Source: Sulfurovum sp. (GTDB taxonomy: Bacteria > Campylobacterota > Campylobacteria > Campylobacterales > Sulfurovaceae). Taken from it: a stretch of 34,928 nt of DNA. Shown here piece by piece: positions 10,850-19,687 of this stretch (within the stretch, counting starts at the first letter, position 1; each line of letters starts with the position of its first letter). The position numbers and the translations under genes were made by a program. Below the pieces are notes generated by a model, which was not told the origin of the DNA, made no database searches, and was given only the letters and a program-made list of their open reading frames with translations. Location: the NCBI GenBank assembly GCA_030949725.1, contig JAUZSE010000019.1, forward strand, positions 1 through 34,928, written 5' to 3'.

Positions 10850-12095
10850 TTATTTAACCGCTTTACCAAGATCCCACATGGGCATAAAGATACCCAGTGC
10901 CATTAGAAGTACTAAACCTGCAATAAAGAACATCATTATAGGTTCTATATAAGCAGAAAGATTATCTATTAAATCTTGAAATTCCATATGATAATAGTTT
11001 GTCACTTTATCAAGCATTGCATCCAAGCTGACCACCCGCTTCACCTGCTTTGATCATTTGTAATAACATATTTTGATAAAGCCCTGTAATTTTAAAAGCT
11101 TCAGCTAAGTTCATACCTCGTCCAATATTGGCATTGACAGTCAATAGTTGCTCTTTCATCGCAAGGTTATCAACCATACCCACAGCCGTATCTAGTGCTT
11201 CCGATACAGGAATACCAGACTTCACAAGCTCTCCAAAGACGAGATTGTACTTATGCATTGTTGAGAGAAATATGGCTTTGTTGATAAGAAAAAATTTAGG
11301 ATGAATCAATAGTTTATCCATTTGATATTTAAAGCCATCACTATTTTTATAAAAAAATTTCAACGCAAAAATAGAGCCAGCTAAAAGTATAAGAATATAC
11401 AAGCCATAATTACTAAAGGCCCATTCAAGATTTAAAAGTATTCTAGTAGGAAGAGGGAGTTCTGTCTCAAACTTAGAAAAAATATCTTTAAATTTAGGTA
11501 CAACCACCATAATAAGTATAGTAAAAGCAATACCCATCGCACCCAGCGTGATCATCGGACCACGAATTGCTTTTTTAAATTTTGCTGTATTATCTCTTAT
11601 ACTTTCCATTATATCTGCAAGTTTATGATACGCCTCAGAAATATTACCTGTTCGTTCCCCAAGATCAGTCATAGCCAATGCCACATGTCCAAACTGTTCC
11701 GTAAAAGGTTCCATAGAATCAGACATACTATTACCTGCAAGGATATCATTATTAATTTTTAAATATATCTCTTGTAGCTGTTTATTTTCAGTGTTCTCAG
11801 CAACTTCTTGTAGTGTATCATTGATTGGGATACCTGCATCCGTCATTACTGCTATTTGTCTAATAGTAGCTATTTTATCATTAAGAGGAATCTTACTTTT
11901 CATACCTTTTTTTAATCCAGAAAAAAGATTGGAAATAGTATCTTCAAGGGGTGCAGATGTTTCTACCGCTTTCATCATCATAGCACGTGGAAACTTTTCT
12001 TTGGCTATTTTTATTGCAGACATTTTATTGTCAGCTTTTATAAGTTCTTGTCTTTTTTTACCTTTTTCCATCACCGTTACATTAAAATATTTCAT
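10850..12095 (-). CDS. mshG: Type II secretion/MSHA-type platform protein (GspF/MshG family), one frame break
   Basis: Polytopic inner-membrane platform protein of a type II secretion/type IV pilus-like machine, working with the adjacent ATPase. It shows the GspF duplication: a first domain (IRQIAVMTDAGIPINDTLQEV, then LGERTGNISEAYHKLA) followed by a membrane helix (about ITLGAMGIAFTILIMVVVP). The second domain (FGELVKSGIPVSEALDTAV, then MIKAGEAGGQL) ends in a helix (IMMFFIAGLVLLMALGIF). An extra base at 11023-11024 splits the second G-E-x-G-G-x-L motif; removal restores DAMLDKVTNYY and a 414-residue protein. One base separates its start from the stop of the ATPase gene. It is the last gene of the operon, equivalent to MshG of Vibrio and CtsF of Campylobacter by position. 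Confidence 0.88.
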
Positions 12096-12096
12096 G

Positions 12097-13833
12097 CTAC
12101 AACCTTGCTACTCTATAAATTTCCTCTATTGTTGTTTTTCCCTCTAATGCCTTATGTACCCCATCTTCAAACATGTTGATAAAACCTTCCTCCATAGCCT
12201 GCTTAGTCATCTCTTCTTTAGAAGCACTATTGGCGATAAGTCTAGAAAAAGTTTCACTTATCGTCAATACTTCAGAAATCATTTCCCTACCTTTGTATCC
12301 ACTATGTCCACATTCTTTACAACCTTCACCCACATAAAATATAGGATTTTCAGGGAGAAATTGTTGCACATCTTTTAAAAGAGTAGCTGGTAATATCGTT
12401 TCTTTTTTACAATAGGTACAAATTTTACGGACAAGTCTCTGTGCCTGTATCGCTACCAAAGCTCCAGATACCAAATACTCTTCTATCCCCATATCCAATA
12501 TTCTTGTTACCGCTGAAATAGCATCATTGGTATGCAGTGTAGAAAGTACTAAGTGACCCGTAAGTGCTGCTTGAATCGCGATACGCAATGTTTCTTTATC
12601 TCGAATCTCCCCAATCATAATCTTATCTGGATCCTGTCTCAATATAGATCGAAGTGCATCGGAAAAACTTAAACCTATACTTGCCTTAACTTGCACTTGC
12701 TGTAACCCACCCATTTGATATTCCACTGGATCTTCAACGGTTATAATCTTATCTTTCACATCCTTAATCGCGTTAAGTGCTCCATACAAAGTAGTCGTCT
12801 TACCTGATCCTGTAGGTCCGGTAACCAGTACGATTCCGTAAGGTACTTTAATGGATTCTGAAAATCTATCATAACAAAATTTACTCATACCTGCTTCTTC
12901 AAGCTTGATCATGGCTTTAGATTTATCCAAAATTCTTAATACAATAGACTCACCAAAGATTGTTGGTAGGGTTGAGACCCTAAAGTCAAAATCTTTTTTA
13001 GAAACTGTTGTCGAAAATCTTCCATCCTGAGGTTTTCTTTTTTCTGCTATATCCAAATTGGAAAGTAGCTTCATTCTTGAAGCCAAAGGATTAAATATAT
13101 CCTTATCAAAGGTAAAACTTTGACGTAACATTCCATCTACCCGTGTCCTAATAATACAAGATTTTTCCGTAGCCTCAATATGAATATCACTGGCACCTGA
13201 AAAAATAGCAGACTTTAAAATAATTTCAATAAGTTTTAAAACCGCAGGTGAGTCATCAGAGTCACCAGTATTTCCTTCTGAACTTAAATCTTTACGAATA
13301 TCTGTCACTAAGCCTTTGATACTTTCATTGATTTCAAGACGTTGTAAGTGAGCACTTATTTGTGATGGTTTTGAAATAGCAATACGTATTGGTTTTCTTG
13401 GAAATAGTCTTTGTATCGCATCTTGAGCTGCCATATCAAGAGGATCATCAAATACAATGAGCACATTTAAATCTGTTTCTTCTACAGGCATAATATTAAA
13501 TTTAAGTAACTGTCTATAAGGAACTTGAGCAAATAATTTCATATCAATCTCAACATCATCCAAGTCAACGTACTCTATATGCAAAGCTTTAGCAACTTCT
13601 TGAATAATAGGAACTATATCTATCCCATCTATTTTTTCAAGGTGTGCTAAGAGAATCACACCTTGCCTTATTTTCTTAGCCAAAAATATCTCTACCGTGT
13701 GTAAATCTATCATGTCTTCCGCCAATAGATTTGCAAAAGATATCTTTTTAGGAGGTCTACTTTTTACCAATGTAGAGATCGCATTTTTAGTAAGAAGATT
13801 CTCTTTAAGCATAATTTGAATAAGTTTTACCAT
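12097..13833 (-). CDS. mshE: Secretion/pilus assembly ATPase (GspE/PilB/MshE family)
   Basis: Cytoplasmic hexameric ATPase that powers pseudopilus or pilus assembly. The 578-residue protein has an N-terminal MshEN/N1E-like region (about 1-160) and Walker A GPTGSGKTTT (339-348). It has the Asp box TVEDPVEYQ (365-373), Walker B in KIMIGEIRD (404-412), the His box TGHLVLSTLHTND (425-437) and the assembly-ATPase zinc motif with Cys 472, 475, 505 and 508. An AGGAG site supports the start. In the N-terminal 24-residue motif used by MshE to bind c-di-GMP (consensus R-L-G-x-x-L), residues 32-55 keep the hydrophobic spacing but not the Arg and Gly, so c-di-GMP control is doubtful. Confidence 0.93.
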   Translation of the reverse strand: MVKLIQIMLKENLLTKNAISTLVKSRPPKKISFANLLAEDMIDLHTVEIFLAKKIRQGVILLAHLEKIDGIDIVPIIQEVAKALHIEYVDLDDVEIDMKLFAQVPYRQLLKFNIMPVEETDLNVLIVFDDPLDMAAQDAIQRLFPRKPIRIAISKPSQISAHLQRLEINESIKGLVTDIRKDLSSEGNTGDSDDSPAVLKLIEIILKSAIFSGASDIHIEATEKSCIIRTRVDGMLRQSFTFDKDIFNPLASRMKLLSNLDIAEKRKPQDGRFSTTVSKKDFDFRVSTLPTIFGESIVLRILDKSKAMIKLEEAGMSKFCYDRFSESIKVPYGIVLVTGPTGSGKTTTLYGALNAIKDVKDKIITVEDPVEYQMGGLQQVQVKASIGLSFSDALRSILRQDPDKIMIGEIRDKETLRIAIQAALTGHLVLSTLHTNDAISAVTRILDMGIEEYLVSGALVAIQAQRLVRKICTYCKKETILPATLLKDVQQFLPENPIFYVGEGCKECGHSGYKGREMISEVLTISETFSRLIANSASKEEMTKQAMEEGFINMFEDGVHKALEGKTTIEEIYRVARL

Positions 13834-13857
13834 TTTTACACTCCTATGTAACTGTTT

Positions 13858-14571
13858 TTAAAATTTATTATTTTCTATTCTCAATAATAAATTTCTAGCC
13901 TTTGGTGAATTTGATTTTTTAAGATACCCCGTCAATATATTTCTTGCTTCATCTTTTCGTCCCAATTTCATCTTTGATTTTACAAAGATAAACATGCTTT
14001 CTTCTATATTTGGGCTAATCTTATTTGTCTCCAATGCCCAAAATTCAGATTGTTCATATTGACCTTTATCATAATATGTTCTCGCTAAAAACAATGAGTC
14101 TTCAGTGTCATGAGAACTTCTAAAACGTTTTTCTACATCCTTAAAGGCTCTTGCATTAGCTGTTTTAATAATATCTAAATGTATTGCTTTTTTAGGTTTA
14201 GCCAAATGATCCTCTTCTTCTCCATCAAGTATAGGAATATCAACCAAAATATCTTCTGTAGATGCTACTTCAATGACTCCAGATATATCTACACCCTCTT
14301 TCTCAACTTCAAGTGTCATAAGAGGGCCATTTACTACGATATTACTCTTGATATGTACTTTTTTTACTTTTTCAACTTCTTCAATCTCTACAGTACTTGT
14401 GACTGTAGTAAAATATACTTTTAGTTGATTAATATACTTTTCACTATTCTTTAAAAAGAATATCATCGAAAAAATTAAAAAAATTAAAATCATACCCCCT
14501 ATATACCAAGGTCTCCTCTTTCTTCTTTTATACTTTTTCCACTTATCTTCGAGAGGTGTTATATCATACAT
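13858..14571 (-). CDS. Membrane-anchored TPR protein in MshN position
   Basis: A 237-residue bitopic protein. A basic cytoplasmic N-terminus (KKYKRRKRRP) precedes one membrane helix at about residues 22-40 (WYIGGMILIFLIFSMIFFL). A variable linker and a C-terminal TPR-like helical region follow (about 150-235: LFLARTYYDKGQYEQSEFWALE, NILTGYLKKS). It overlaps the preceding ATPase gene by 8 nt. Position between an ExeA-like ATPase and GspE matches MshN in the Vibrio MSHA cluster, and the membrane-protein gene at the same place in the Campylobacter cts operon. MshN is longer as I remember it. The role is inferred from context; sequence alone shows only a tethered TPR domain in the periplasm. Confidence 0.65.
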   Translation of the reverse strand: MYDITPLEDKWKKYKRRKRRPWYIGGMILIFLIFSMIFFLKNSEKYINQLKVYFTTVTSTVEIEEVEKVKKVHIKSNIVVNGPLMTLEVEKEGVDISGVIEVASTEDILVDIPILDGEEEDHLAKPKKAIHLDIIKTANARAFKDVEKRFRSSHDTEDSLFLARTYYDKGQYEQSEFWALETNKISPNIEESMFIFVKSKMKLGRKDEARNILTGYLKKSNSPKARNLLLRIENNKF

Positions 14572-15376
14572 TAATATACCCCAATTTTAATGCTGACATT
14601 TCGATGATCTTACTGTGTATATGTGTGTAATTTATTTTAGCAGATTCATTCTTATCATAATGTTCACAAATTTCAAAAATAGTAAACAAAAGTTTATTAC
14701 ACTCCCTATAATTTCCTTTGGTAAAATGATGTATCATCTTCATTTCTTTAGCCTTAATACTGTTCGCAATATCAAAAAGATTCTTTTTTAAAAGTTTTTT
14801 ATGTATATACGTTGCTTGATCTTCTCTACTTGCATTTTTGAGTTCAATCACTTCCCATATACGAGATTTGAAATGTTCCTTGGCTATAAGATCTTCATCC
14901 TCAGTTTTGTGTAAAGAAATAACAAATTTAACAGCACGACTATCAGAAAGTAATCGTATTTTTTCCATCATCTCTGTATCATACATTTGTGCCTCGTCAA
15001 GAAGAATAACAATTTCTCTCTTTCCTCTTAATCCTTGACAAAATTCAACCAAAGCCGAAAAGTTAACCTCAGTATTATTAGGTAAATCTTTCTGCGTCAA
15101 TACTTTAAATAATTTATGAAAAAATTCTTTTTCATTCACCGCAGGCGTATCAAAATAATAAATTTCTCTTTGATGTTTTAACTTTTGTTGGATATGGTTT
15201 AGCAAAATACTTTTTCCTGTACCTGGACGACCAAAGAGTAAAATCATCTTTAAAGGTTTATCCAAACTGTATTCAAGTTGCTTATAAGCAGCAACAGAAG
15301 AGTTTAAGTCAATGTAGTCTTCAAAATCAACTGAATCTATAAAAACTTGCTTTGCAGCTTCATATCTACTTTTCAT
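14564..15376 (-). CDS. mshM: ExeA/MshM-type AAA ATPase
   Basis: A 270-residue AAA+ ATPase of the ExeA/MshM/CtsP group. ExeA with its partner helps place the secretin through peptidoglycan. Walker A is GRPGTGKS (residues 49-56) and Walker B is IVILLDEAQ (122-130). Sensor 1 is replaced by a Ser-Leu-His sequence (FVISLHK, about 149-155). Unlike long ExeA proteins it has no C-terminal membrane helix or peptidoglycan-binding domain, so it is the short cytoplasmic form. It overlaps the secretin gene by 11 nt and the TPR gene by 8 nt, indicating tight coupling. Confidence 0.82.
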   Translation of the reverse strand: MKSRYEAAKQVFIDSVDFEDYIDLNSSVAAYKQLEYSLDKPLKMILLFGRPGTGKSILLNHIQQKLKHQREIYYFDTPAVNEKEFFHKLFKVLTQKDLPNNTEVNFSALVEFCQGLRGKREIVILLDEAQMYDTEMMEKIRLLSDSRAVKFVISLHKTEDEDLIAKEHFKSRIWEVIELKNASREDQATYIHKKLLKKNLFDIANSIKAKEMKMIHHFTKGNYRECNKLLFTIFEICEHYDKNESAKINYTHIHSKIIEMSALKLGYINV

Positions 15377-16967
15377 TAAGTTTTGTATATCCTAAATCTT
15401 TCAAAGAAACTGATTTTGAATTTCTTATTATATGAGGCGTAATAATAAACACCAACTCTTCTACCTTGTCAATTTTTTCTTCACGTTTAAACAAAGCTCC
15501 TATGCCTGGAAGATCACCAAATAAAGGAACTGAATTAGACTTTGAACCCGTCCTTCTCAAAATCAATCCTCCAAGTATCGCATGTTCTCCATCTTTTACT
15601 TTAATCACAGTGGCAATCTGTCTTCTTACTAAGTCTGGTGGAATATTCCTAATACCATCAATACTTCTTTCGGTCTCAATTGCCTCTGATACAGATGGAT
15701 TAATCTTTAAAGTAATCCACCCATTCTCATCAATTTCTGGTGTAATGTCAAGTAAGATTCCAGAGAACACAGAATCAACCGATTCACCCTCTGATGCAAC
15801 TGCACCACCACCACCACTAGCAGCAGTACTAGACTTAATTTTATAAAATAGTTCTGTCCCAACAGATATTAAAGCAGGTTGGTTGTTTAAGGTCATGACA
15901 CGTGGACTTGATATGCTCTTGACATCTCCTTGCGTATTTAAAAATTTTACCACCTCTGTTACCTGACTGTTGCCTGTTACATTCATGACTCTCGCCTTAT
16001 TTGGTTGCGATCCTTCTTCAAAGGTAGCTTCAGTAATCCCTGAAGCATTATCAAACACATAAGAGCTAATATTTGATTGTGTCATAGACAATGTACTAAT
16101 CGTTAAATTTTGCAAAGTATACAATTGGGACCAATCTACACCTGATGTGGTACTGTTATCAAATGTTACACTTATTATTCTTACATCAATCATCACTTGT
16201 GCTTTAATCTGTTTTGTCATAGTATGTATATATCGTGCCACTCTGTTGATTTGTCGCTCTGTCCCTGTAACCGTAAGCATTCCTGCTTCAGGGTTGATAA
16301 TAGGTGCTAAAGGATTGTATTCCCATATTTTTCCATCAGGACCTGTCCATGTGTCTCCACTTCGTGTGTAATGTGTACTTCCATCGGCTGCACCAATAAG
16401 GATACGTTGTATTTCTGATTCAACTTTTTTCCAAAATATAAACTCATCATTGCTTTCTATACTGATTCCTGTCTTCGATATAGAACCCATATCTTGTCCA
16501 CCTCCTTGTCCTCCACCTTGTCCTCCACCTTGTCCTCCAGCAGCATTGTTTGAATTGGCTATGGTTACATTGGCGGTACTCTTTCCAGTTCTTGCTCCTG
16601 AAATATAATGTATTCGAAATGTACGTGTAATCAGATAAGATATTTGAAGTTTATTTCCCTTTAAAGAATAATATAAATCATTATCTTTAAGAATAGTATT
16701 TAAAAAACCTTTTAATGTACTATTTTTCAACTTCACATAATAAAGACTTTTATTCATACGTAATTTAGCTGCATCATCTTTCACAACTACTGTTAATCCA
16801 CAAGTATCTGCAAGGTTATCAATCACGTCACCTATGGTTAATTTACTATCAATTGTGACAGAAAATAATTTTGTAGAACAATCATTTCCAACAATGTTGC
16901 TTGTGAGTCCCATAAGTATACTGACTGCTGCAAGAAATTTAATCCCCACTTTTTGTATTTTTATCAT
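15366..16967 (-). CDS. mshL: Secretin, MSHA type (MshL/CtsD-like)
   Basis: Outer-membrane secretin of the machine, 533 residues. The N-terminus has a basic-hydrophobic signal segment (about 1-25) with a cysteine at residue 30, but no clear lipobox. A secretin/TonB short N-terminal-like domain spans about 35-110, with the LKNSTLKGFLNTIL helix typical of MshL. A Gly-Gln linker (143-160) follows, then a second N-domain with MLTVTGTERQINRVARYI (230-247). The secretin core (about 340-515) carries SSPRVMTLNNQPALISVG, the VPLFGDLPGIGALF motif (480-493) and VFIITPHIIR. Length and motifs are complete. It is the fourth gene of the operon, 4 nt after the PilP-like gene. Confidence 0.92.
   Translation of the reverse strand: MIKIQKVGIKFLAAVSILMGLTSNIVGNDCSTKLFSVTIDSKLTIGDVIDNLADTCGLTVVVKDDAAKLRMNKSLYYVKLKNSTLKGFLNTILKDNDLYYSLKGNKLQISYLITRTFRIHYISGARTGKSTANVTIANSNNAAGGQGGGQGGGQGGGQDMGSISKTGISIESNDEFIFWKKVESEIQRILIGAADGSTHYTRSGDTWTGPDGKIWEYNPLAPIINPEAGMLTVTGTERQINRVARYIHTMTKQIKAQVMIDVRIISVTFDNSTTSGVDWSQLYTLQNLTISTLSMTQSNISSYVFDNASGITEATFEEGSQPNKARVMNVTGNSQVTEVVKFLNTQGDVKSISSPRVMTLNNQPALISVGTELFYKIKSSTAASGGGGAVASEGESVDSVFSGILLDITPEIDENGWITLKINPSVSEAIETERSIDGIRNIPPDLVRRQIATVIKVKDGEHAILGGLILRRTGSKSNSVPLFGDLPGIGALFKREEKIDKVEELVFIITPHIIRNSKSVSLKDLGYTKLNEK
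16493..16540. repeat. Four 12-bp tandem units in the secretin gene
   Basis: Four head-to-tail copies of a 12-base unit (plus strand CTTGTCCTCCAC; units 2 and 3 identical, units 1 and 4 slightly changed) encode the Gly-Gly-Gln linker of the secretin. The unit is a multiple of three, so copy changes would lengthen or shorten the linker without breaking frame. Confidence 0.85.
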
Positions 16968-16971
16968 CCGA

Positions 16972-17379
16972 TTACCTTTCTTTTAGCTTAATGAAATTAT
17001 CTCTTTTTTTACGAAGATATAACTTTTTAATATTATTACCATTACGAAGTACCACACCTTTTTTACCCACAAATTTCAAGGTATAGCCCATTACTACATC
17101 ATCAAGACTACTCCAAGAGTCATTGATATATGCCTTACCATTCATAATAGAATGAAGTATAAGTTTAGCCTCTTTCTTAACTACTACTTTATCTACCTCA
17201 AGAATAGTGACATTATTTTCTATTATAATGAATGGTTCTTTTGTACTATTTAAGGTATCTAAGTCTATACCTTTTCTTTTTTCATGTATTTCAAGAACCA
17301 TTTTTTCTATTTTTTCTACAGATATAGTCGCATTTAAAAATACGCTTAACCCTATAAGTGATAAAAGTATTTTTTTCAT
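16972..17379 (-). CDS. PilP/MshK-like pilus assembly protein
   Basis: A small exported protein (135 residues from ATG 17379) resembling PilP, MshK and CtsR. It has a signal peptide (MKKILLSLIGLSVFLNA), a helical region, and a C-terminal beta domain with AYINDSWSSLDDVVMGYTLK followed by GVVLRNGNNIKKLYL. The pattern 'I-N-x-x-W, G-Y-x-L, V-x-L' is that of PilP/GspC homology-region domains that dock on the secretin. I choose ATG 17379 because it overlaps the upstream stop as TAATG and opens a proper signal peptide; a longer frame from 17397 would add MGDQSL in front. Function is inferred from fold-like pattern and position. Confidence 0.65.
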   Translation of the reverse strand: MKKILLSLIGLSVFLNATISVEKIEKMVLEIHEKRKGIDLDTLNSTKEPFIIIENNVTILEVDKVVVKKEAKLILHSIMNGKAYINDSWSSLDDVVMGYTLKFVGKKGVVLRNGNNIKKLYLRKKRDNFIKLKER

Positions 17380-18032
17380 TAGTGATTGATCCCCCATACT
17401 GAGATATGAATATCTGCATTAATACTTGATGTATTCCTATCAAGACTTAACTCTGTTTTGAAAATATCTGTCACCAATACATTTTGTTCAAGTTCATTCA
17501 TAAACTTAACAATTGTTTTATATTTTCCTTGACACCCTACAACAATTTCGAGTACATGCCCAAAGCTTCCATTATTATCTACATATTTACTTTCTATATA
17601 TTGCAGATCTATATTGTGCGTTTCTGCCTTATATGTAATTGAATTCAAAAATCTAGACCAACTTTTCTGATTGAATAACATATCAGAGAGTTTTTCTAGA
17701 TTACTGTCTATAAATTTAATATTATCACTGATTTTAATAATATTATGTTTTTTATTCACAATATCATTATCAAACTTATTGATATAATATTCACGGTCAC
17801 CACCAACTGTGATAGAATTCAAATATGTATTATTATCTGCAATATTTTTTTGTATACTTTTTTTACTTCTATCACTTTTATTATACAAGTTCTCAGTATA
17901 AGGCAAAAGATATGAATAGGCTAAGAAACCAATGATACCAGCAACACCTAAGATCAGTAACCATTTTTCACTCTCTTTTTTTGGAGCAAAATAAACATCT
18001 AATGCTTCTAATTTATCTTCTAATAGTTTCAT
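17379..18032 (-). CDS. PilO/MshJ-like inner-membrane alignment protein
   Basis: A 217-residue bitopic protein with the PilO/MshJ layout: a short cytoplasmic N-terminus, one membrane helix at about residues 24-44 (LLILGVAGIIGFLAYSYLL), and a periplasmic coiled coil (about 50-115). A C-terminal ferredoxin-like domain follows (HVLEIVVGCQGKYKTIVKFM, then VLVTDIFKTELSL). It overlaps the preceding gene as ATGA and the next as TAATG, so the three are translationally coupled. PilO pairs with PilN to link the cytoplasmic ring to PilP and the secretin. Sequence similarity is weak, as is usual for PilO; the call rests on architecture and position. Confidence 0.7.
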   Translation of the reverse strand: MKLLEDKLEALDVYFAPKKESEKWLLILGVAGIIGFLAYSYLLPYTENLYNKSDRSKKSIQKNIADNNTYLNSITVGGDREYYINKFDNDIVNKKHNIIKISDNIKFIDSNLEKLSDMLFNQKSWSRFLNSITYKAETHNIDLQYIESKYVDNNGSFGHVLEIVVGCQGKYKTIVKFMNELEQNVLVTDIFKTELSLDRNTSSINADIHISVWGINH

Positions 18033-19567
18033 TTAAATTCCACCTTTAACAAGCCTTTATAATGGTTATTGGCTATATCTTTTTCAATGCGTTCAATATC
18101 CATACTTTTCAGTTCATTAAAGTGTTTTTTAGATATATACTTGATTAATTCTGTTAATTTTCTATCATCTGTACTAAGTAAAGATACCAAAACTGTATCA
18201 CCTTCTGTCTTTATATTATCAATTTTTACCTCATGTTTATTGAGTTCCTTAGCAATAGTATGAAAGATACCTGACTTAAGACGATAATTTACCTTTGTGT
18301 CATAAATAGAAGTAAGTGTTTTGGTTTTAGCCTTATAGCGAGCAGACAAGTTTTTGATCTTCTCATCTAAGCCATTAATAATAGTTTTCTTCTCACTGAG
18401 AATTTTTTTATACTTAATAGATTCAGTAGTCAATTTATCATTTTCTATGGTTAAAGCATAAATTTTTGCGTCATTGACATAGGAGCCCACTAAATAAATT
18501 AAAGGATAGGCCAAGCTTAAAGATACTGCTCCAAATGTGGAAATAATAAATTGCCCACTTGCTCTGTTTACAAAAGCTGGAGGACGAGGGTACATCGTTA
18601 AGTTGACAAAAGCAGATTCATCTTCCATATATTCAAGTGACGATAAATACATCAAATATTGTAATTGATCCGTATACCACTCATCATTGGTTAAATTGAA
18701 ATTAAAGTTAAAATCGTTAGATTGTAATCCCAAATAATTCTGGCTGTATTCATCTAAACCAATAATGGAGCCTCTCTCACTTCCTACATACATTTGATCA
18801 ATAGTATCAAGATTAAATGCTCTTTTTACATAAATAATAATATCATTGATTGTGATAAAGATTTCTGCAAAAATTTTTATAAAATTTTGCTGATAGTCAC
18901 TATTGGATGTTTTGAGTCCTTCAGATTCTAAAATTGTATAAAACTCTTTCTCATCTACCTTTTCACCAACAGACTCACAATATTTATCATAAATTTGTTC
19001 CAAGCTAAATTCTATTGATTTAGCATAAAGATATTCACCATCCCTATAAATAGTGACAAAAGCGTCATTTTGTGTAAAGTAGACAAAACAATGTGACTTA
19101 TTGACTTCTAATATTTCTTTGTTATACAATGACTTGTAAAGTAATGGTGCAGGAACAATAAGATCTAAATATTTGGTTTCTTTTTTTATAGGAAGGAAAA
19201 GTGCATCTAATGCTTCAGGTTCAACAACAAATATATGATAAGTTCGTTCTTCTTCTTCACTTTCTATGTTTGTTTCCATCGAAGATATGATATAACTATT
19301 TGCCTGATCAAGCCCTATCTCTTCGTAAGCCTTGATTTCAATAATGTCTACTATATCTTCATCGGGGATACTTCTACTTATATTTACAGTTGCAGTAATA
19401 ATATCTTTGTTGGTAACATAAGAAGTAACAAAATTTGAAGTACTATAGCTGGGTTTCCCTAAAGACTTAAAAGTATCATTTTTAAATATGTAATACTTAT
19501 CCGAATATGTATTGAGAGTAACAACATTTTTCATTGTTGATTGTGATGAACTTTTTTTCAAAAACAT
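18029..19567 (-). CDS. PilM-PilN fusion protein in MshI position
   Basis: A 512-residue protein joining two alignment-complex parts. Residues about 15-290 resemble the actin-like PilM fold, ending in MYVGSERGSIIGLDEYSQNYLG (259-280), where PilM proteins carry their last nucleotide-fold motif. Residues 320-330 (FVNLTMYPRPP) resemble the N-terminal 'I-N-L-x-P' peptide that PilN inserts into PilM. They are followed by a membrane helix (about 338-362), a coiled coil (about 366-425) and a ferredoxin-like C-terminus, which is the PilN layout. First gene of the operon, with an AAGGAAG ribosome site. Its counterpart in the MSHA cluster is MshI. The fold assignments are pattern-based and not tested by search. 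Confidence 0.65.
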   Translation of the reverse strand: MFLKKSSSQSTMKNVVTLNTYSDKYYIFKNDTFKSLGKPSYSTSNFVTSYVTNKDIITATVNISRSIPDEDIVDIIEIKAYEEIGLDQANSYIISSMETNIESEEEERTYHIFVVEPEALDALFLPIKKETKYLDLIVPAPLLYKSLYNKEILEVNKSHCFVYFTQNDAFVTIYRDGEYLYAKSIEFSLEQIYDKYCESVGEKVDEKEFYTILESEGLKTSNSDYQQNFIKIFAEIFITINDIIIYVKRAFNLDTIDQMYVGSERGSIIGLDEYSQNYLGLQSNDFNFNFNLTNDEWYTDQLQYLMYLSSLEYMEDESAFVNLTMYPRPPAFVNRASGQFIISTFGAVSLSLAYPLIYLVGSYVNDAKIYALTIENDKLTTESIKYKKILSEKKTIINGLDEKIKNLSARYKAKTKTLTSIYDTKVNYRLKSGIFHTIAKELNKHEVKIDNIKTEGDTVLVSLLSTDDRKLTELIKYISKKHFNELKSMDIERIEKDIANNHYKGLLKVEFK

Positions 19568-19584
19568 TCTAGCTTCCTTGTTTG

Positions 19585-19597
19585 TTGAGCAATTATA
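19585..19597 (-). promoter_or_regulatory. Candidate promoter of the msh-like operon
   Basis: On the minus strand a TATAAT hexamer occupies 19597-19592, about 25 bases before the start codon at 19567, with an expected transcript start near 19585. No convincing -35 is visible, which is common in Campylobacterota. A second TATAAT faces the other way nearby (19603-19608) and is probably chance in this AT-rich gap. Confidence 0.45.
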
Positions 19598-19645
19598 TAT
19601 GTTATAATATTAAAACTATCTTACATAAGTTAAAATTTTATTAAA

Positions 19646-19665
19646 GGATTAAAAATATTTAATCC
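19646..19665 (-). terminator. Candidate terminator after era
   Basis: A perfect 8-bp inverted repeat with a 4-base loop (GGATTAAA, AATA, TTTAATCC) lies 22 bases past the era stop. On the minus strand it is followed by TTTAATAAAATTTT, a broken T-rich tract. The stem has few G-C pairs, so termination would be weak and read-through from era into the operon below is possible. Confidence 0.45.
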
Positions 19666-19687
19666 ACATAATTTATCTTTATGATAT

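Noticed and set aside
19235..19438. Plus-strand open frames inside the PilM-PilN gene and many similar shadow frames across the window
   Set aside because: They lie antisense or out of frame within convincing genes, lack ribosome sites, and have low-complexity translations.
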